From NCBI RefSeq assembly GCF_003148845.1, contig NZ_QGHA01000003.1, positions 584,377 through 648,376 of the forward strand: DNA of 64,000 nucleotides, given 5' to 3'. Shown in pieces: positions 8,750 through 17,027 of the stretch. The first letter of the stretch is position 1. Each line of letters begins with the position of its first letter. The translations under genes were made by a program, and so were the position numbers. The notes beneath the pieces are model-generated. The model made no database searches. It was not told where the DNA came from and saw nothing but the letters and a program-made list of their open reading frames with translations. The DNA comes from Mucilaginibacter oryzae (GTDB taxonomy: Bacteria; Bacteroidota; Bacteroidia; Sphingobacteriales; Sphingobacteriaceae).

Positions 8750-9685
8750 TTATACTAATGATGGCAATGTTTTTTCCAATTCACCGCGCAGGTGTTCATG
8801 CTGCGCAGGTAATTTTAATCCGGTGCCTAACAATTCTACCGGTTCGTCAACCGCAAAGCCAGGATTATCTGTAGCTATCTCGAACAATACGCCACCTGGT
8901 TCGCGGAAGTATAAGGAGTAGAAATAGTTCCTGTCTATTTTATCGGTGATGTGCAAACCAAGCCTGGCAATTTTATCACGGTATTCCATCAGCACTTTTT
9001 CGTTTGGAACCCGGAAGGCTACGTGGTGAACCGAGCCGCCAGCCACATGACCGGCCACTTCGCCCGGAACTTCAACCAGGTCAACTATCGCTGCATTTTC
9101 AACTGCATCGGTTATAAACCTGTAACGGTTAACATGTTGTTCCAACAAGCGGTAGCCTAAAACATCAGTAAGTATTTTGGCTGTAGCCTCAATTTTGTTT
9201 GATGTAATGGTAATGCTGTGGAAGCCTTTGGTTGCGTTAGCCGCGGTTACTTCGGCAGTTTCCCAGGGTGTACGGTTATCGGCAGTTTTGGGCACTATCA
9301 GCTCAAATTTCAAGCCATCAGGGTCGAGGAAGGTAAGGTACCGCTCGCCAAATTTCTCGGCCGGTTTATTATAGATCACATTGTTATCTTCAAACCTTTT
9401 CAACCAGAAATCAAGGCTCCCTTCGGGTACCGAATAACCAATTTCTGTTACCTGCCTTGCGCCGCGCCTGCCCGCTGCGATGCCCTCCCATGGGAAAAAA
9501 GTAAGGATGGTGCCGGGTGTACCGTTGCCATCGCCGTAATATAAGTGGTAGGTACCGGGATCATCAAAGTTTACGGTTTTTTTAACCAGCCTTAAACCCA
9601 GCACACGGGTATAAAAATCATAATTTTTTTTGGCGTTACCAGCAATTGCTGTAATGTGGTGAATGCCGTTTATTGTGTTTTCCAT
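8750..9685 (-). CDS. Ring-cleaving dioxygenase, glyoxalase/VOC superfamily (MhqO-like)
   Basis: 311 residues with two VOC (glyoxalase-fold) modules: 5-135 (GIHHITAIAGNAKKNYDFY) and 155-285 (KGFHSITITSNKIEATAKIL). Metal ligands are suggested by the His of GIHHIT, the His of GSVHHVAFRV and the Glu of GGVLFEIATD. Family members are Fe- or Mn-dependent extradiol dioxygenases that open hydroquinone-type rings. It is first in a two-gene operon with the esterase; together they resemble the MhqO/MhqD pair. No MarR-type regulator gene is seen beside them. Confidence 0.88.
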   Translation of the reverse strand: MENTINGIHHITAIAGNAKKNYDFYTRVLGLRLVKKTVNFDDPGTYHLYYGDGNGTPGTILTFFPWEGIAAGRRGARQVTEIGYSVPEGSLDFWLKRFEDNNVIYNKPAEKFGERYLTFLDPDGLKFELIVPKTADNRTPWETAEVTAANATKGFHSITITSNKIEATAKILTDVLGYRLLEQHVNRYRFITDAVENAAIVDLVEVPGEVAGHVAGGSVHHVAFRVPNEKVLMEYRDKIARLGLHITDKIDRNYFYSLYFREPGGVLFEIATDNPGFAVDEPVELLGTGLKLPAQHEHLRGELEKTLPSLV

Positions 9686-9813
9686 TGTCTTCGTTGTTTT
9701 TAAAATTTGTAATAACTGCTTTGTTATTATGATTCAAAATTACAACGGATTTTACAGGCAACACTTGATGTAGGATAAGAAAAACGGGGAGTTTTTTTTC
9801 CTTTACCAAATTG

Positions 9814-9880
9814 GCATTTCGATAGAACGGAGGGGGAAAGAGCGAGGGGGCGAAAGAGAAATCTTGTACGCCGCGCAAAT
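9814..9880 (+). repeat. Dispersed palindromic repeat, copy R1 (forward)
   Basis: Contains CATTTCGATAGAACGGAGGG followed by GCGAAAGAGAAATCTTGTAC and GCGCAAATAAA. The same modules recur at 9921, and inverted at 10418 and 10522. No protein-like content. Confidence 0.8.
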
Positions 9881-9920
9881 AAACCTTGCTAAGCTTTATA
9901 ACCCCGTGCAACTCCCAATT

Positions 9921-9990
9921 TGTCATTTCGATAGAGCAGAGGGGGCAGGGGTGCCGGGGCGAAAGAGAAATCTTATACTCCCTGCAAAGC
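9921..9990 (+). repeat. Dispersed palindromic repeat, copy R2 (forward)
   Basis: Contains TGTCATTTCGATAGAGCAGA and GCGAAAGAGAAATCTTATAC. It has the same orientation as R1 and lies on the 3' side of the GIY-YIG gene. Confidence 0.8.
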
Positions 9991-10026
9991 CGCTATGCTA
10001 AGTGATAGCATACAATAATTGGTCTG

Positions 10027-10329
10027 CTAATTAATCACGCTATCATTCAAAAAAGTCCAGGTTGGATTGGTCGACGCTATCAAGGCTTCTTTCTTTTCCC
10101 TTCGCCACTTTTTAATTTCCTTTTCTCTTGCGATAGCATGTTCAATGTGGGTGAAGTGTTCGTAGTAAACTAAATGATAACAATAATATTTGCCGGTAAA
10201 GGATTTTTGGGTGCCTTTATTTTCATGATGCTGTGAGACACGTACGGCTATATCATTAGTAACGCCAATGTATAATACCGTTCTGTTGGAATTGGTTGTG
10301 ATATAGACGTAATAGTTGTGATTCCACAT
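10027..10329 (-). CDS. Small GIY-YIG nuclease domain protein
   Basis: 100 residues, a single compact GIY-YIG domain: the YYVYITTNSNRTVLYIGVTN core gives the Y-(x)-Y...YIG motif, with Arg30 (IAVRVSQH) and a downstream Glu in HAIAREKEIKKW as the expected catalytic residues. This family (UPF0213/YhbQ-like) consists of small structure-selective or homing-like nucleases whose cellular role is poorly defined. The gene is flanked on both sides by copies of one dispersed repeat, two in each orientation, which suggests that gene and repeats move or act as a unit. Confidence 0.88.
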   Translation of the reverse strand: MWNHNYYVYITTNSNRTVLYIGVTNDIAVRVSQHHENKGTQKSFTGKYYCYHLVYYEHFTHIEHAIAREKEIKKWRREKKEALIASTNPTWTFLNDSVIN

Positions 10330-10417
10330 GGATTTAAAAGTAGGATAAAATGTTATTTCTACCGCAAAGAGTAATCAACAGTTTTATGACCATATTAGTT
10401 TGATTAGCATAGTTGAT

Positions 10418-10484
10418 TTGCAGGGCGTACAAGATTTCTCTTTCGCCCGGGCACTATTGCCCCCTCCGCTCTATCGAAATGACA
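10418..10484 (-). repeat. Dispersed palindromic repeat, copy R3 (inverted)
   Basis: Reads GTACAAGATTTCTCTTTCGC then CCTCCGCTCTATCGAAATGA, the reverse complement of R1 and R2. Lies upstream of the GIY-YIG gene. Confidence 0.8.
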
Positions 10485-10521
10485 AGTTGGAGAATAAAGG
10501 GAATGCGGAACGCTTTGCATA

Positions 10522-10608
10522 GTTTATTTGCGTGGCGCACAAGATTTCTCTTTCGCCCCTTCAATCTTGCCCTCCCCCTCCGCTCTATCGAAATGACAAA
10601 CGGGGTTA
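10522..10608 (-). repeat. Dispersed palindromic repeat, copy R4 (inverted)
   Basis: Reads GCACAAGATTTCTCTTTCGC then CCTCCGCTCTATCGAAATGA. It ends just before the stop codon of the FHA gene at 10612. Confidence 0.8.
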
Positions 10609-10611
10609 ACT

Positions 10612-11400
10612 TTATTTTTGTGCACTAAACAAAAACACCGCCGATTCTCCCAATATCACCTGGTCACCTTCGTTTAGCGGGTGCCCTATCTGGGTAGAAT
10701 TAAGCTTGATCACTTTACCATCGGCGGCTATATGAATTTTGGTTTTGTTACGCGGAGGAACCCCGCCGTCATCTGCGAAGATCATAAATCGCTCACTCTC
10801 CATATCAAACTCAATATGGGCGTGCTGCCTGCTGATGTATTTATTACTTTCATGTTTGCTATCGCCAGGAAATACCAGCTGGTTTAACCTGAATGAGCCG
10901 TTTTCAGTCAGGGATTTTTTATCCCTGCCGATATTCAGCTTCGGATCGGTGGCTTTGATCAGGTATTCCTCCTGCTCCGCTTCGCCGTTCAGGATGCGGA
11001 TATAGGCCACAAAAGCCGCCGAGTTATGGGCCACCTGCTTTCGGGTATTCATAACAAAGGCCACATCCAGCTCATCAGCCCTTCGGGCATCGGCTGGAAG
11101 GCGATCGGTAAATTCAACATCAAGCGTCCAGTCGGCAGGCAGGTTAATGGCAAAATCATCGGCTATGCGCTGGATCTCGTTTTTGAACAGCTGTTTATCA
11201 TGCACATAAACAGCACCCTCGTACATGCTTAAATCTTCGGTATGGCTATCAATAAAAAGCTTCAGTTCCTTGATATGTCCGCCTTCACCACCTTCAATTT
11301 TCTGCAACGATTCTTTAATAAACCGCAGTATCGCCTCGCGGAGACTTTTCACATCATGAGGCCGGTTATCGTCACTTTTTCTGAATAAATTAAATACCAT
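10612..11400 (-). CDS. FHA-domain protein, last gene of the kinase/SEDS-PBP operon
   Basis: 262 residues, no signal peptide. Residues 1-150 form an uncharacterised helical then mixed region; residues about 150-260 are a canonical FHA domain with the Gly-Arg pair at 158-159 (LNIGRDKK), the Ser-Arg-x-His signature at 190-193 (ISRQH) and a C-terminal strand VILGESAVFLF. FHA domains bind phosphothreonine, so this is the expected reader of the kinase encoded at the start of the operon. It begins 22 bp after the SEDS-PBP fusion. The N-terminal half is placed like the DUF3662 region of mycobacterial FhaA, but I cannot show homology. Confidence 0.9.
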   Translation of the reverse strand: MVFNLFRKSDDNRPHDVKSLREAILRFIKESLQKIEGGEGGHIKELKLFIDSHTEDLSMYEGAVYVHDKQLFKNEIQRIADDFAINLPADWTLDVEFTDRLPADARRADELDVAFVMNTRKQVAHNSAAFVAYIRILNGEAEQEEYLIKATDPKLNIGRDKKSLTENGSFRLNQLVFPGDSKHESNKYISRQHAHIEFDMESERFMIFADDGGVPPRNKTKIHIAADGKVIKLNSTQIGHPLNEGDQVILGESAVFLFSAQK

Positions 11401-11422
11401 AAAAATCCTTTCTGTTTAAACA

Positions 11423-14400
11423 CTATTCATCAACGGTGGTTTCGGGTCTCATGCTTTTTATATAACCCTTTTTCAATAACAATGGTATTACATGATTGGC
11501 TGCCAGATGCACCGCGTCCGACGATCCCCGTGTAGATTCGATCCGGATACAAACCACCATGTTGCCTTTCCCTTTCGCTTCGGGTGCAAAGAAAACATAC
11601 CAGCCATCGTTTACGCTCACGTTATGCACAATGCGCTCGGGTGTGCCGGTTTTACCTGCTACTTTTATACCCAGTATCGGCTCTTTAGGCGCACTCTGTT
11701 CTATCATGTACTGCGTTAATAAGCCGGCATAGCGCGGATCTTCGGCCAGCTTAATGCCATGCTGAACGGCCACAGCCGAATCAGCTATTTTTAAGGCAAA
11801 CCTGTTTGGCAGCAAAACACCACCGTTAGCTACGCCCGATACCAGCCGGGCTACCGACGCCGGGGTGGCTATCAATTCACCCTGCCCCCAGGCCATCCCC
11901 GAAATACCTTTGGCCCTGGTTTTATGGATGTTGTTAGGATCGTACCTTGGGCGGGTATCGAACTCGGTTTTTCGCCACAACGTGCGCCACTTTTCCTCCT
12001 GGGCATCGTTGAGGGCAGGTTTATTGTAATAGTAACCGCCAACACCATGCAAAAACATGCCGGTTTTCATATAAAGCGTAGCCATATATTCCTGCAAATG
12101 CTCCTGGTTGGCAAGTTTGATAAAGTACACGTTGTTCGATTTGGCTATGGCGCGCTCCATGGTAATCATGCCGGTTTCGTCGGGTTCGATGCCTTTAGTA
12201 CGGATGCGTTCCTCGGTACTTACATGGTACTGGATCTCCGAGGCAGCCATCCCCAATTTATTAAATGCCGACATAGCCGTGAGCACTTTGGCCGTAGAAC
12301 CCGGCTGGCTGGCATAAGTAAAACCAAGATCAGTGGTGGTTAGCCAGGTGGCCAGTTTATTCTGATCAGCCAGGGGCATGGTCAATTGGTCCCAGTTATG
12401 GATGGGCGGCAGGGGGTATTGGGCAGATGTAAGCACATCACCCGTATTGGCTTCCATAATTACCACCGATACCCGGTTATCCAGCAAAGAGGTATCCGAA
12501 GCCATTGATTGCTGGATGCCTGTTTGCAGGTCGGCATCCATGGTTAGTTTTACATCGCGGTTTTTGTTTTTAAAGGCTGCTACTTCCGGGCCGTTAATAT
12601 CACTGATCAGCAGACCGGCTAACGCGCTGTAATCTTTTTTGGCAACGGTCATCTCCTTCATCCCGCGGGATAAAAACCTGTCTTCCTGGTAGCGGGATGC
12701 TTTTACGTTGTAACTGGTAACAGGCATGTGGAAGCCCCGCAGTTCGGCGGCGTGTTCATATTCGGCAAAGTAGCCGTTGGTGCTTCCGTTAAATACGCCG
12801 GTATTCTGGTCGCCCGTCCAGAAAAACATTTGCTCTTCGTATGGATAAAACCTTTCCAGCCTTTTGTGCATGGCCGAATCGAGATTGTAATGCTGCATGC
12901 CGGATTCAGCCAATTTCCTCTTTTGTTTTTCGATGAGTTCGGGCTTACTTGTGGCCAAAATTAAACCGTTACGGTCATAAATGGTACCGGCCTGTAACCT
13001 GTTCATCAAAATGGCTATGCGGGGGTTATAGCTAAACATGCGCAAACCGCTTTTATCAGCAACCAAAGCAGGTTTTACTACCCATTGTTTATTGTTTGAT
13101 GTATAGCGCGATACATTAACAACCAGCAAAACCACACCCGTAAGCGCGGCGGCTAAAGCCGGTACCAGGTTTTTATCCTGCTGTTTGGTGATGTAATCCA
13201 TCTGCACGGCCGTACCCCTTACCCTCGATACAGATAACAGGAAACCCGCAGCCAGCAGGTTAATTACCAGGGATGAACCGCCATAGCTTTCAAAAGGTAA
13301 TGATACGCCCGATAAGGGTAAAGCGCCGATAGAACCGCCTGCTATCAGCAAAAACTGAATAAAAGTACACACGCCTATTCCTGCACTAAGGTAAAATAAC
13401 AGGGGCGCACCCGTTTGCCTGCCTATAATAATGGCGCGGTGCAGGTACATCAAAAACAGGATGAATACAGCGGCCATGCCTGCCCAGCCAAACTCTTCGC
13501 CTATGGATGGCAGGATCATATCAGTGTGGGCCTCGGGGATGGTTTTGGCAAAGCCCTGCCCTACGCCCTGCCCGGTTACACCACCACTGGCCATGGCCCA
13601 AAGACCGTTGGCTACCTGATCGCCACCGTAAACCTCATTATTCCAGGCGTCCTGCCAGATAGCCTTGCGTTCAACCAATCGCTCAACCGGGCCGGGAATG
13701 ATCTTATCTAAACCGGGAATCTTATCAATGGTAAGAAAGGCCGTGATCACAACCAAAGCCATTACAGCAGACTCGCTCAGGCTCCTCCGCCTGAAAAACA
13801 CTACACCGCCCAGCAAAAAGAAGGTGATACCCGCGCTGATCCATACGTTATTAAAAAACCAGGTGGCCAGTACAAACAGTACCACAAAGCCGGCCATATA
13901 CAAAAAGTCGCCCCGCGAAAAGGAGAACAGGATAATAAAAGTAAAACAGATCACCATTGCCGGCCCTAAATCGCCCAGAATTAAAAACAGCAGCAGCGTG
14001 ATCATGGTAGCGATAAGCGCGAAAGAAAAAAACGACCAGCGCTTGCTCCAGCTGGAGTACTGGCTGATAAAGCGCTCGTTGGCAGCGAAAAAACCCGCAA
14101 GAAAAATAACAATGAGGTATTTAACGATCTCGCTCGGCTGAAAGCCCAGCAGGTTTACCTTAACACCGCTACCCTCAGGCCCCGACCCAAATAAAATGGT
14201 GCTGAACAGGATTCCCATAGCTGCGATGGCCCATGGCCAGCCATTGGCCGCGCTCCGGCTCCATTTAAAGATGAACAGGCGGTAAAAACCCGAGTCGGGG
14301 TTAAGTTTACGAAGATTGAACAGTTGAACAATGCACATGCCGAGCACCCCTATTCCTAAATAAATCAGCGTATCCTTAGCTAAAAACCTGTCGCGCAAGG

Positions 14401-15499
14401 GGTCCTGCAAACTCAGTAATGTTAAAAATGAGATCCCGGTGAGCATCATCACCAACGGCAATATCAACTGATCGGCCTCGGGATAACGGGCGCTGAGCAA
14501 CAGGTGCAGCAGGATAAAACCTAAAAAGAAACTGGCGGCTATAATCCAGTACCATTCGTTAAACTCATGCTGGTAGCGCACAATAAAAGCTCCCTCCTTT
14601 TTCAGGATATTAAAATCGCGTGTTGAAAGCAACTTGATTCTATGCGGTGCCTGCGAAAATTTAAAAGTTACATCCTTTTCCAGGTCATCAACACCCTGCG
14701 ACCTGCCAAACTCAAAGCCCGGCTGCATGGGCAGCACCGAAAAAGCCCTGCCTGCAGGTAACTGGGCAAATACAAACCGGCCCTCCGCATCGGTTCGGGC
14801 AAAAGCGGTTAGAGCCTGCAGTACTTTTTTATGCTGATCATTTGTTACATACAGCTTTTTGTAAGCCGCGCCTTTTTCTGAATATGATGATCTGGCGCCG
14901 GTTTCTTCATCGCTGAAAATACTGTCGCGCGGCAAGATCATGGTAAGTTTTACCAATACGCCGGGAACGGGTTCACCTTTGTGTTCAATGGATCCTTTAA
15001 GGCTGTATTCGCCCAAACCAAGGTCGGTTTGCGCTCCTAAAGACGGAGGGTTTTTCAACTCCTGCTCAAAACGTACGGAATCATCGCCGGTATAGCCGAG
15101 CAAGGCACGTGAGGTAAGTACGCGCTTTTTGAAAGTTTCGCCGCCTTTAATAAAAGCTTCATCGGCATTTACATAATACTTGCGTTTATTCAGTTCGCCG
15201 GTGTTATCCACCACATCACCGGCAGATTTACGTTCGGCTATTACCGATTCAATGTAATCGATATCTTTCCGATCATCAAAGTAATAACCTTTTTGCAGCA
15301 ACGCCTTCACATTTTGAGCCGTGTTGGGCGCGTTAAGGTTAACCACGGTGCCATCCTTAAGCCGTTTGTCAACATCGGTAAATTTAAGCTGCTGTACGCC
15401 GTATAGCCTTACAAACAAAACAGCGAGTACAATGCCTGTAAGCAGCAGGAAAACGCGTTCCAGCCTTCGTCCCGGCGATTTAGTTTTTTCCTGCGCCAT
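11423..15499 (-). CDS. SEDS glycosyltransferase (RodA/FtsW) fused to a class B penicillin-binding transpeptidase
   Basis: 1358 residues, about the sum of a RodA/FtsW and a PBP2-type protein plus an insert. A first membrane segment lies at 15-35. Residues 36-315 are extracytoplasmic and include a carboxypeptidase-regulatory/Cna-B-like beta module at about 168-295. Residues 316-800 are the polytopic SEDS core, with QPSE (454-457), GDLGPA with candidate catalytic Asp510, and ESYGGSS near 737-743. Residues 800-1358 are the transpeptidase with all three motifs: STAK (Ser1068), SNN (1121-1123) and KTGT (1283-1286). It should polymerise and cross-link peptidoglycan in one polypeptide. The start lies 3 bp from the PP2C stop, so the two are translationally close. 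Confidence 0.95.
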   Translation of the reverse strand: MAQEKTKSPGRRLERVFLLLTGIVLAVLFVRLYGVQQLKFTDVDKRLKDGTVVNLNAPNTAQNVKALLQKGYYFDDRKDIDYIESVIAERKSAGDVVDNTGELNKRKYYVNADEAFIKGGETFKKRVLTSRALLGYTGDDSVRFEQELKNPPSLGAQTDLGLGEYSLKGSIEHKGEPVPGVLVKLTMILPRDSIFSDEETGARSSYSEKGAAYKKLYVTNDQHKKVLQALTAFARTDAEGRFVFAQLPAGRAFSVLPMQPGFEFGRSQGVDDLEKDVTFKFSQAPHRIKLLSTRDFNILKKEGAFIVRYQHEFNEWYWIIAASFFLGFILLHLLLSARYPEADQLILPLVMMLTGISFLTLLSLQDPLRDRFLAKDTLIYLGIGVLGMCIVQLFNLRKLNPDSGFYRLFIFKWSRSAANGWPWAIAAMGILFSTILFGSGPEGSGVKVNLLGFQPSEIVKYLIVIFLAGFFAANERFISQYSSWSKRWSFFSFALIATMITLLLFLILGDLGPAMVICFTFIILFSFSRGDFLYMAGFVVLFVLATWFFNNVWISAGITFFLLGGVVFFRRRSLSESAVMALVVITAFLTIDKIPGLDKIIPGPVERLVERKAIWQDAWNNEVYGGDQVANGLWAMASGGVTGQGVGQGFAKTIPEAHTDMILPSIGEEFGWAGMAAVFILFLMYLHRAIIIGRQTGAPLLFYLSAGIGVCTFIQFLLIAGGSIGALPLSGVSLPFESYGGSSLVINLLAAGFLLSVSRVRGTAVQMDYITKQQDKNLVPALAAALTGVVLLVVNVSRYTSNNKQWVVKPALVADKSGLRMFSYNPRIAILMNRLQAGTIYDRNGLILATSKPELIEKQKRKLAESGMQHYNLDSAMHKRLERFYPYEEQMFFWTGDQNTGVFNGSTNGYFAEYEHAAELRGFHMPVTSYNVKASRYQEDRFLSRGMKEMTVAKKDYSALAGLLISDINGPEVAAFKNKNRDVKLTMDADLQTGIQQSMASDTSLLDNRVSVVIMEANTGDVLTSAQYPLPPIHNWDQLTMPLADQNKLATWLTTTDLGFTYASQPGSTAKVLTAMSAFNKLGMAASEIQYHVSTEERIRTKGIEPDETGMITMERAIAKSNNVYFIKLANQEHLQEYMATLYMKTGMFLHGVGGYYYNKPALNDAQEEKWRTLWRKTEFDTRPRYDPNNIHKTRAKGISGMAWGQGELIATPASVARLVSGVANGGVLLPNRFALKIADSAVAVQHGIKLAEDPRYAGLLTQYMIEQSAPKEPILGIKVAGKTGTPERIVHNVSVNDGWYVFFAPEAKGKGNMVVCIRIESTRGSSDAVHLAANHVIPLLLKKGYIKSMRPETTVDE

Positions 15500-15502
15500 T
15501 TA

Positions 15503-16936
15503 TCAGTGGGTATTTTTTAAGGGAACGGAATCGGCTTTGAACATACTGCCTAATGACCGGCCCGAAATATATTTCATATTAGGCAACAGGTAGCCGGTTA
15601 GCACGGGGATGGCGCAGTTGTTAAAACGTACATTTTTAAGCACCAGGGCGTCGTTACGGGTTGCAACACCCACCCTGAAGCCATCAAACGCTACGCTATC
15701 CAGAACCACATATTTACATTTGGCTGAAAGCACTATGGCAGGACCCTTATAGGTTGAATCTTTTCTGAAAAGGATCTCACCTTTAGCTTTGATGTAGATG
15801 CTATCCTTGTTGATGTGCAGCGTATCTGTCAACAAAATGGGTTGTTTAAAATCGGCAGCGGTTATTACCAGCGTGTTGCCTTTGAGGTTATTGATAGTAT
15901 CCTGCAATTTTAACTCCTGCGCGTTTTTAATGGGCTTTGCTGAAATTGTATCCGGCGTTTTGGGCATACTATTCAGCTCGTTGTTCTTTTTATACTGCCA
16001 GATAAAGCCGCCTAAAAAAACAAAACACAGGATGCTCAGTATGGCAACCGTACCACCGTTGCTTTTGGTTTTCACCGCCGCTACCTGCTCCTGTTCTTCT
16101 TTGGTAACCGGTTTCGCGGTCACCTCCTGCTGTTCAACCGGCTTTACCATTGCAGCGGCGGGTTTTGTTGCGCCGTGCTGCCTGCGCTCCTTATCATTAT
16201 GCACCAGCACTACGGTAACGTTATCCTTGCCACCGCGATTATTGGCTGCCTCAATAAGTTTTTTGCCTTTGGCATCCAGATCTTCGCCGGTGATCAGGAT
16301 ATCTGTTATTTTATTTTTATCAACCAGGTCGGTTAAGCCGTCGCTGCATACCAGCAAAATATCGCCGGGTAAAAAAGGCGAACTGCCTGTTTCCACAAAT
16401 TCGGGATCATGATCAATCTCGCGGGTAAAACCCAGCGCCTTGTTAATTTCATTACGCTTTGGGTGGTCCATCGCGGCTTCTTCCGTAAGCCTTCCCGAAT
16501 CTTCTAAAAAGCCTACAAACGAATGATCTTTCGAAATTTTAATCAACGAATAATCACGAAGCAGGTACAAACGGGTGTCACCAACGTGGGCATAGTAAAA
16601 TTTATTGTTAAGTACATCGGCAACTGCCAGCGTAAGCACACAGGCCATGCTGCCCAGTTCCTTGTTTTGCTCCTTTTCATCATAAATACGCTGGTTGGCA
16701 AGCTTAAACGTATTTACCAGCAGGGGCACAATGTCGCCGGCTATGTATTGCAGCTGCTCTAAAATGGCAGCGCGCGCAATCTCGGCGGCAATTTCGCCAC
16801 CTGCGTAGCCACCAACCCCATCAATCACACAAGCGATAATAAAATTACCATCGCCCGATTTCTCGGCAATAAAAACATCCTCGTTATTTTGTCTTTGCTT
16901 ACCGGTATCTGTTATTCCGAAAAAGTTATTTGCCAT
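15503..16936 (-). CDS. Membrane PP2C-family protein Ser/Thr phosphatase with extracytoplasmic beta-helix-like domain
   Basis: 477 residues. The PPM/PP2C domain is at 1-245 with the metal-binding aspartates in place: NNEDVF (Asp20), VIDGVGG (Asp39), HVGDTR (117-122), CSDGLTD (Asp199) and KDNVTV (Asp238). A membrane segment follows at 296-315, then a periplasmic region at 316-477 whose short recurring strands (LKNVRFNNCAIPV, YVVLDSVAFDGF) look like a right-handed parallel beta-helix. It would reverse the kinase's phosphorylations, and the outer domain could sense wall material. The first 11 bp overlap the preceding microprotein gene. Confidence 0.93.
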   Translation of the reverse strand: MANNFFGITDTGKQRQNNEDVFIAEKSGDGNFIIACVIDGVGGYAGGEIAAEIARAAILEQLQYIAGDIVPLLVNTFKLANQRIYDEKEQNKELGSMACVLTLAVADVLNNKFYYAHVGDTRLYLLRDYSLIKISKDHSFVGFLEDSGRLTEEAAMDHPKRNEINKALGFTREIDHDPEFVETGSSPFLPGDILLVCSDGLTDLVDKNKITDILITGEDLDAKGKKLIEAANNRGGKDNVTVVLVHNDKERRQHGATKPAAAMVKPVEQQEVTAKPVTKEEQEQVAAVKTKSNGGTVAILSILCFVFLGGFIWQYKKNNELNSMPKTPDTISAKPIKNAQELKLQDTINNLKGNTLVITAADFKQPILLTDTLHINKDSIYIKAKGEILFRKDSTYKGPAIVLSAKCKYVVLDSVAFDGFRVGVATRNDALVLKNVRFNNCAIPVLTGYLLPNMKYISGRSLGSMFKADSVPLKNTH

Positions 16937-17027
16937 GATTTTTGCTGGAATTTTTTATGTCGATAAAATGGGCTATGAGTAACAGCACGCATATGGCCAA
17001 CAGCCCTACTGATAATATTTGCGACAT
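16926..17027 (-). CDS. 33-residue single-pass membrane microprotein
   Basis: ATG at 17027 shares a base with the stop of the preceding FHA gene (TAATG), and its own TAA lies 11 bp inside the PP2C gene. The peptide begins MSQILSVGLLAICVLLLIAH, one clear membrane segment at residues 4-21, followed by a polar tail FIDIKNSSKNHGK. The tight overlap on both sides is what supports it as a gene; no homologue can be named. It could be a membrane adaptor in the kinase/phosphatase/SEDS complex or simply couple translation of the flanking genes. Confidence 0.7.
   Translation of the reverse strand: MSQILSVGLLAICVLLLIAHFIDIKNSSKNHGK

Noticed and set aside
9636..9926. 96-codon minus-strand frame
   Set aside because: Covers repeat R1 and the dioxygenase start; composition is not protein-like.
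15798..16412. 204-codon frame antisense to the PP2C gene
   Set aside because: Shadow of the PP2C gene, Ser/Leu-rich with no domain.
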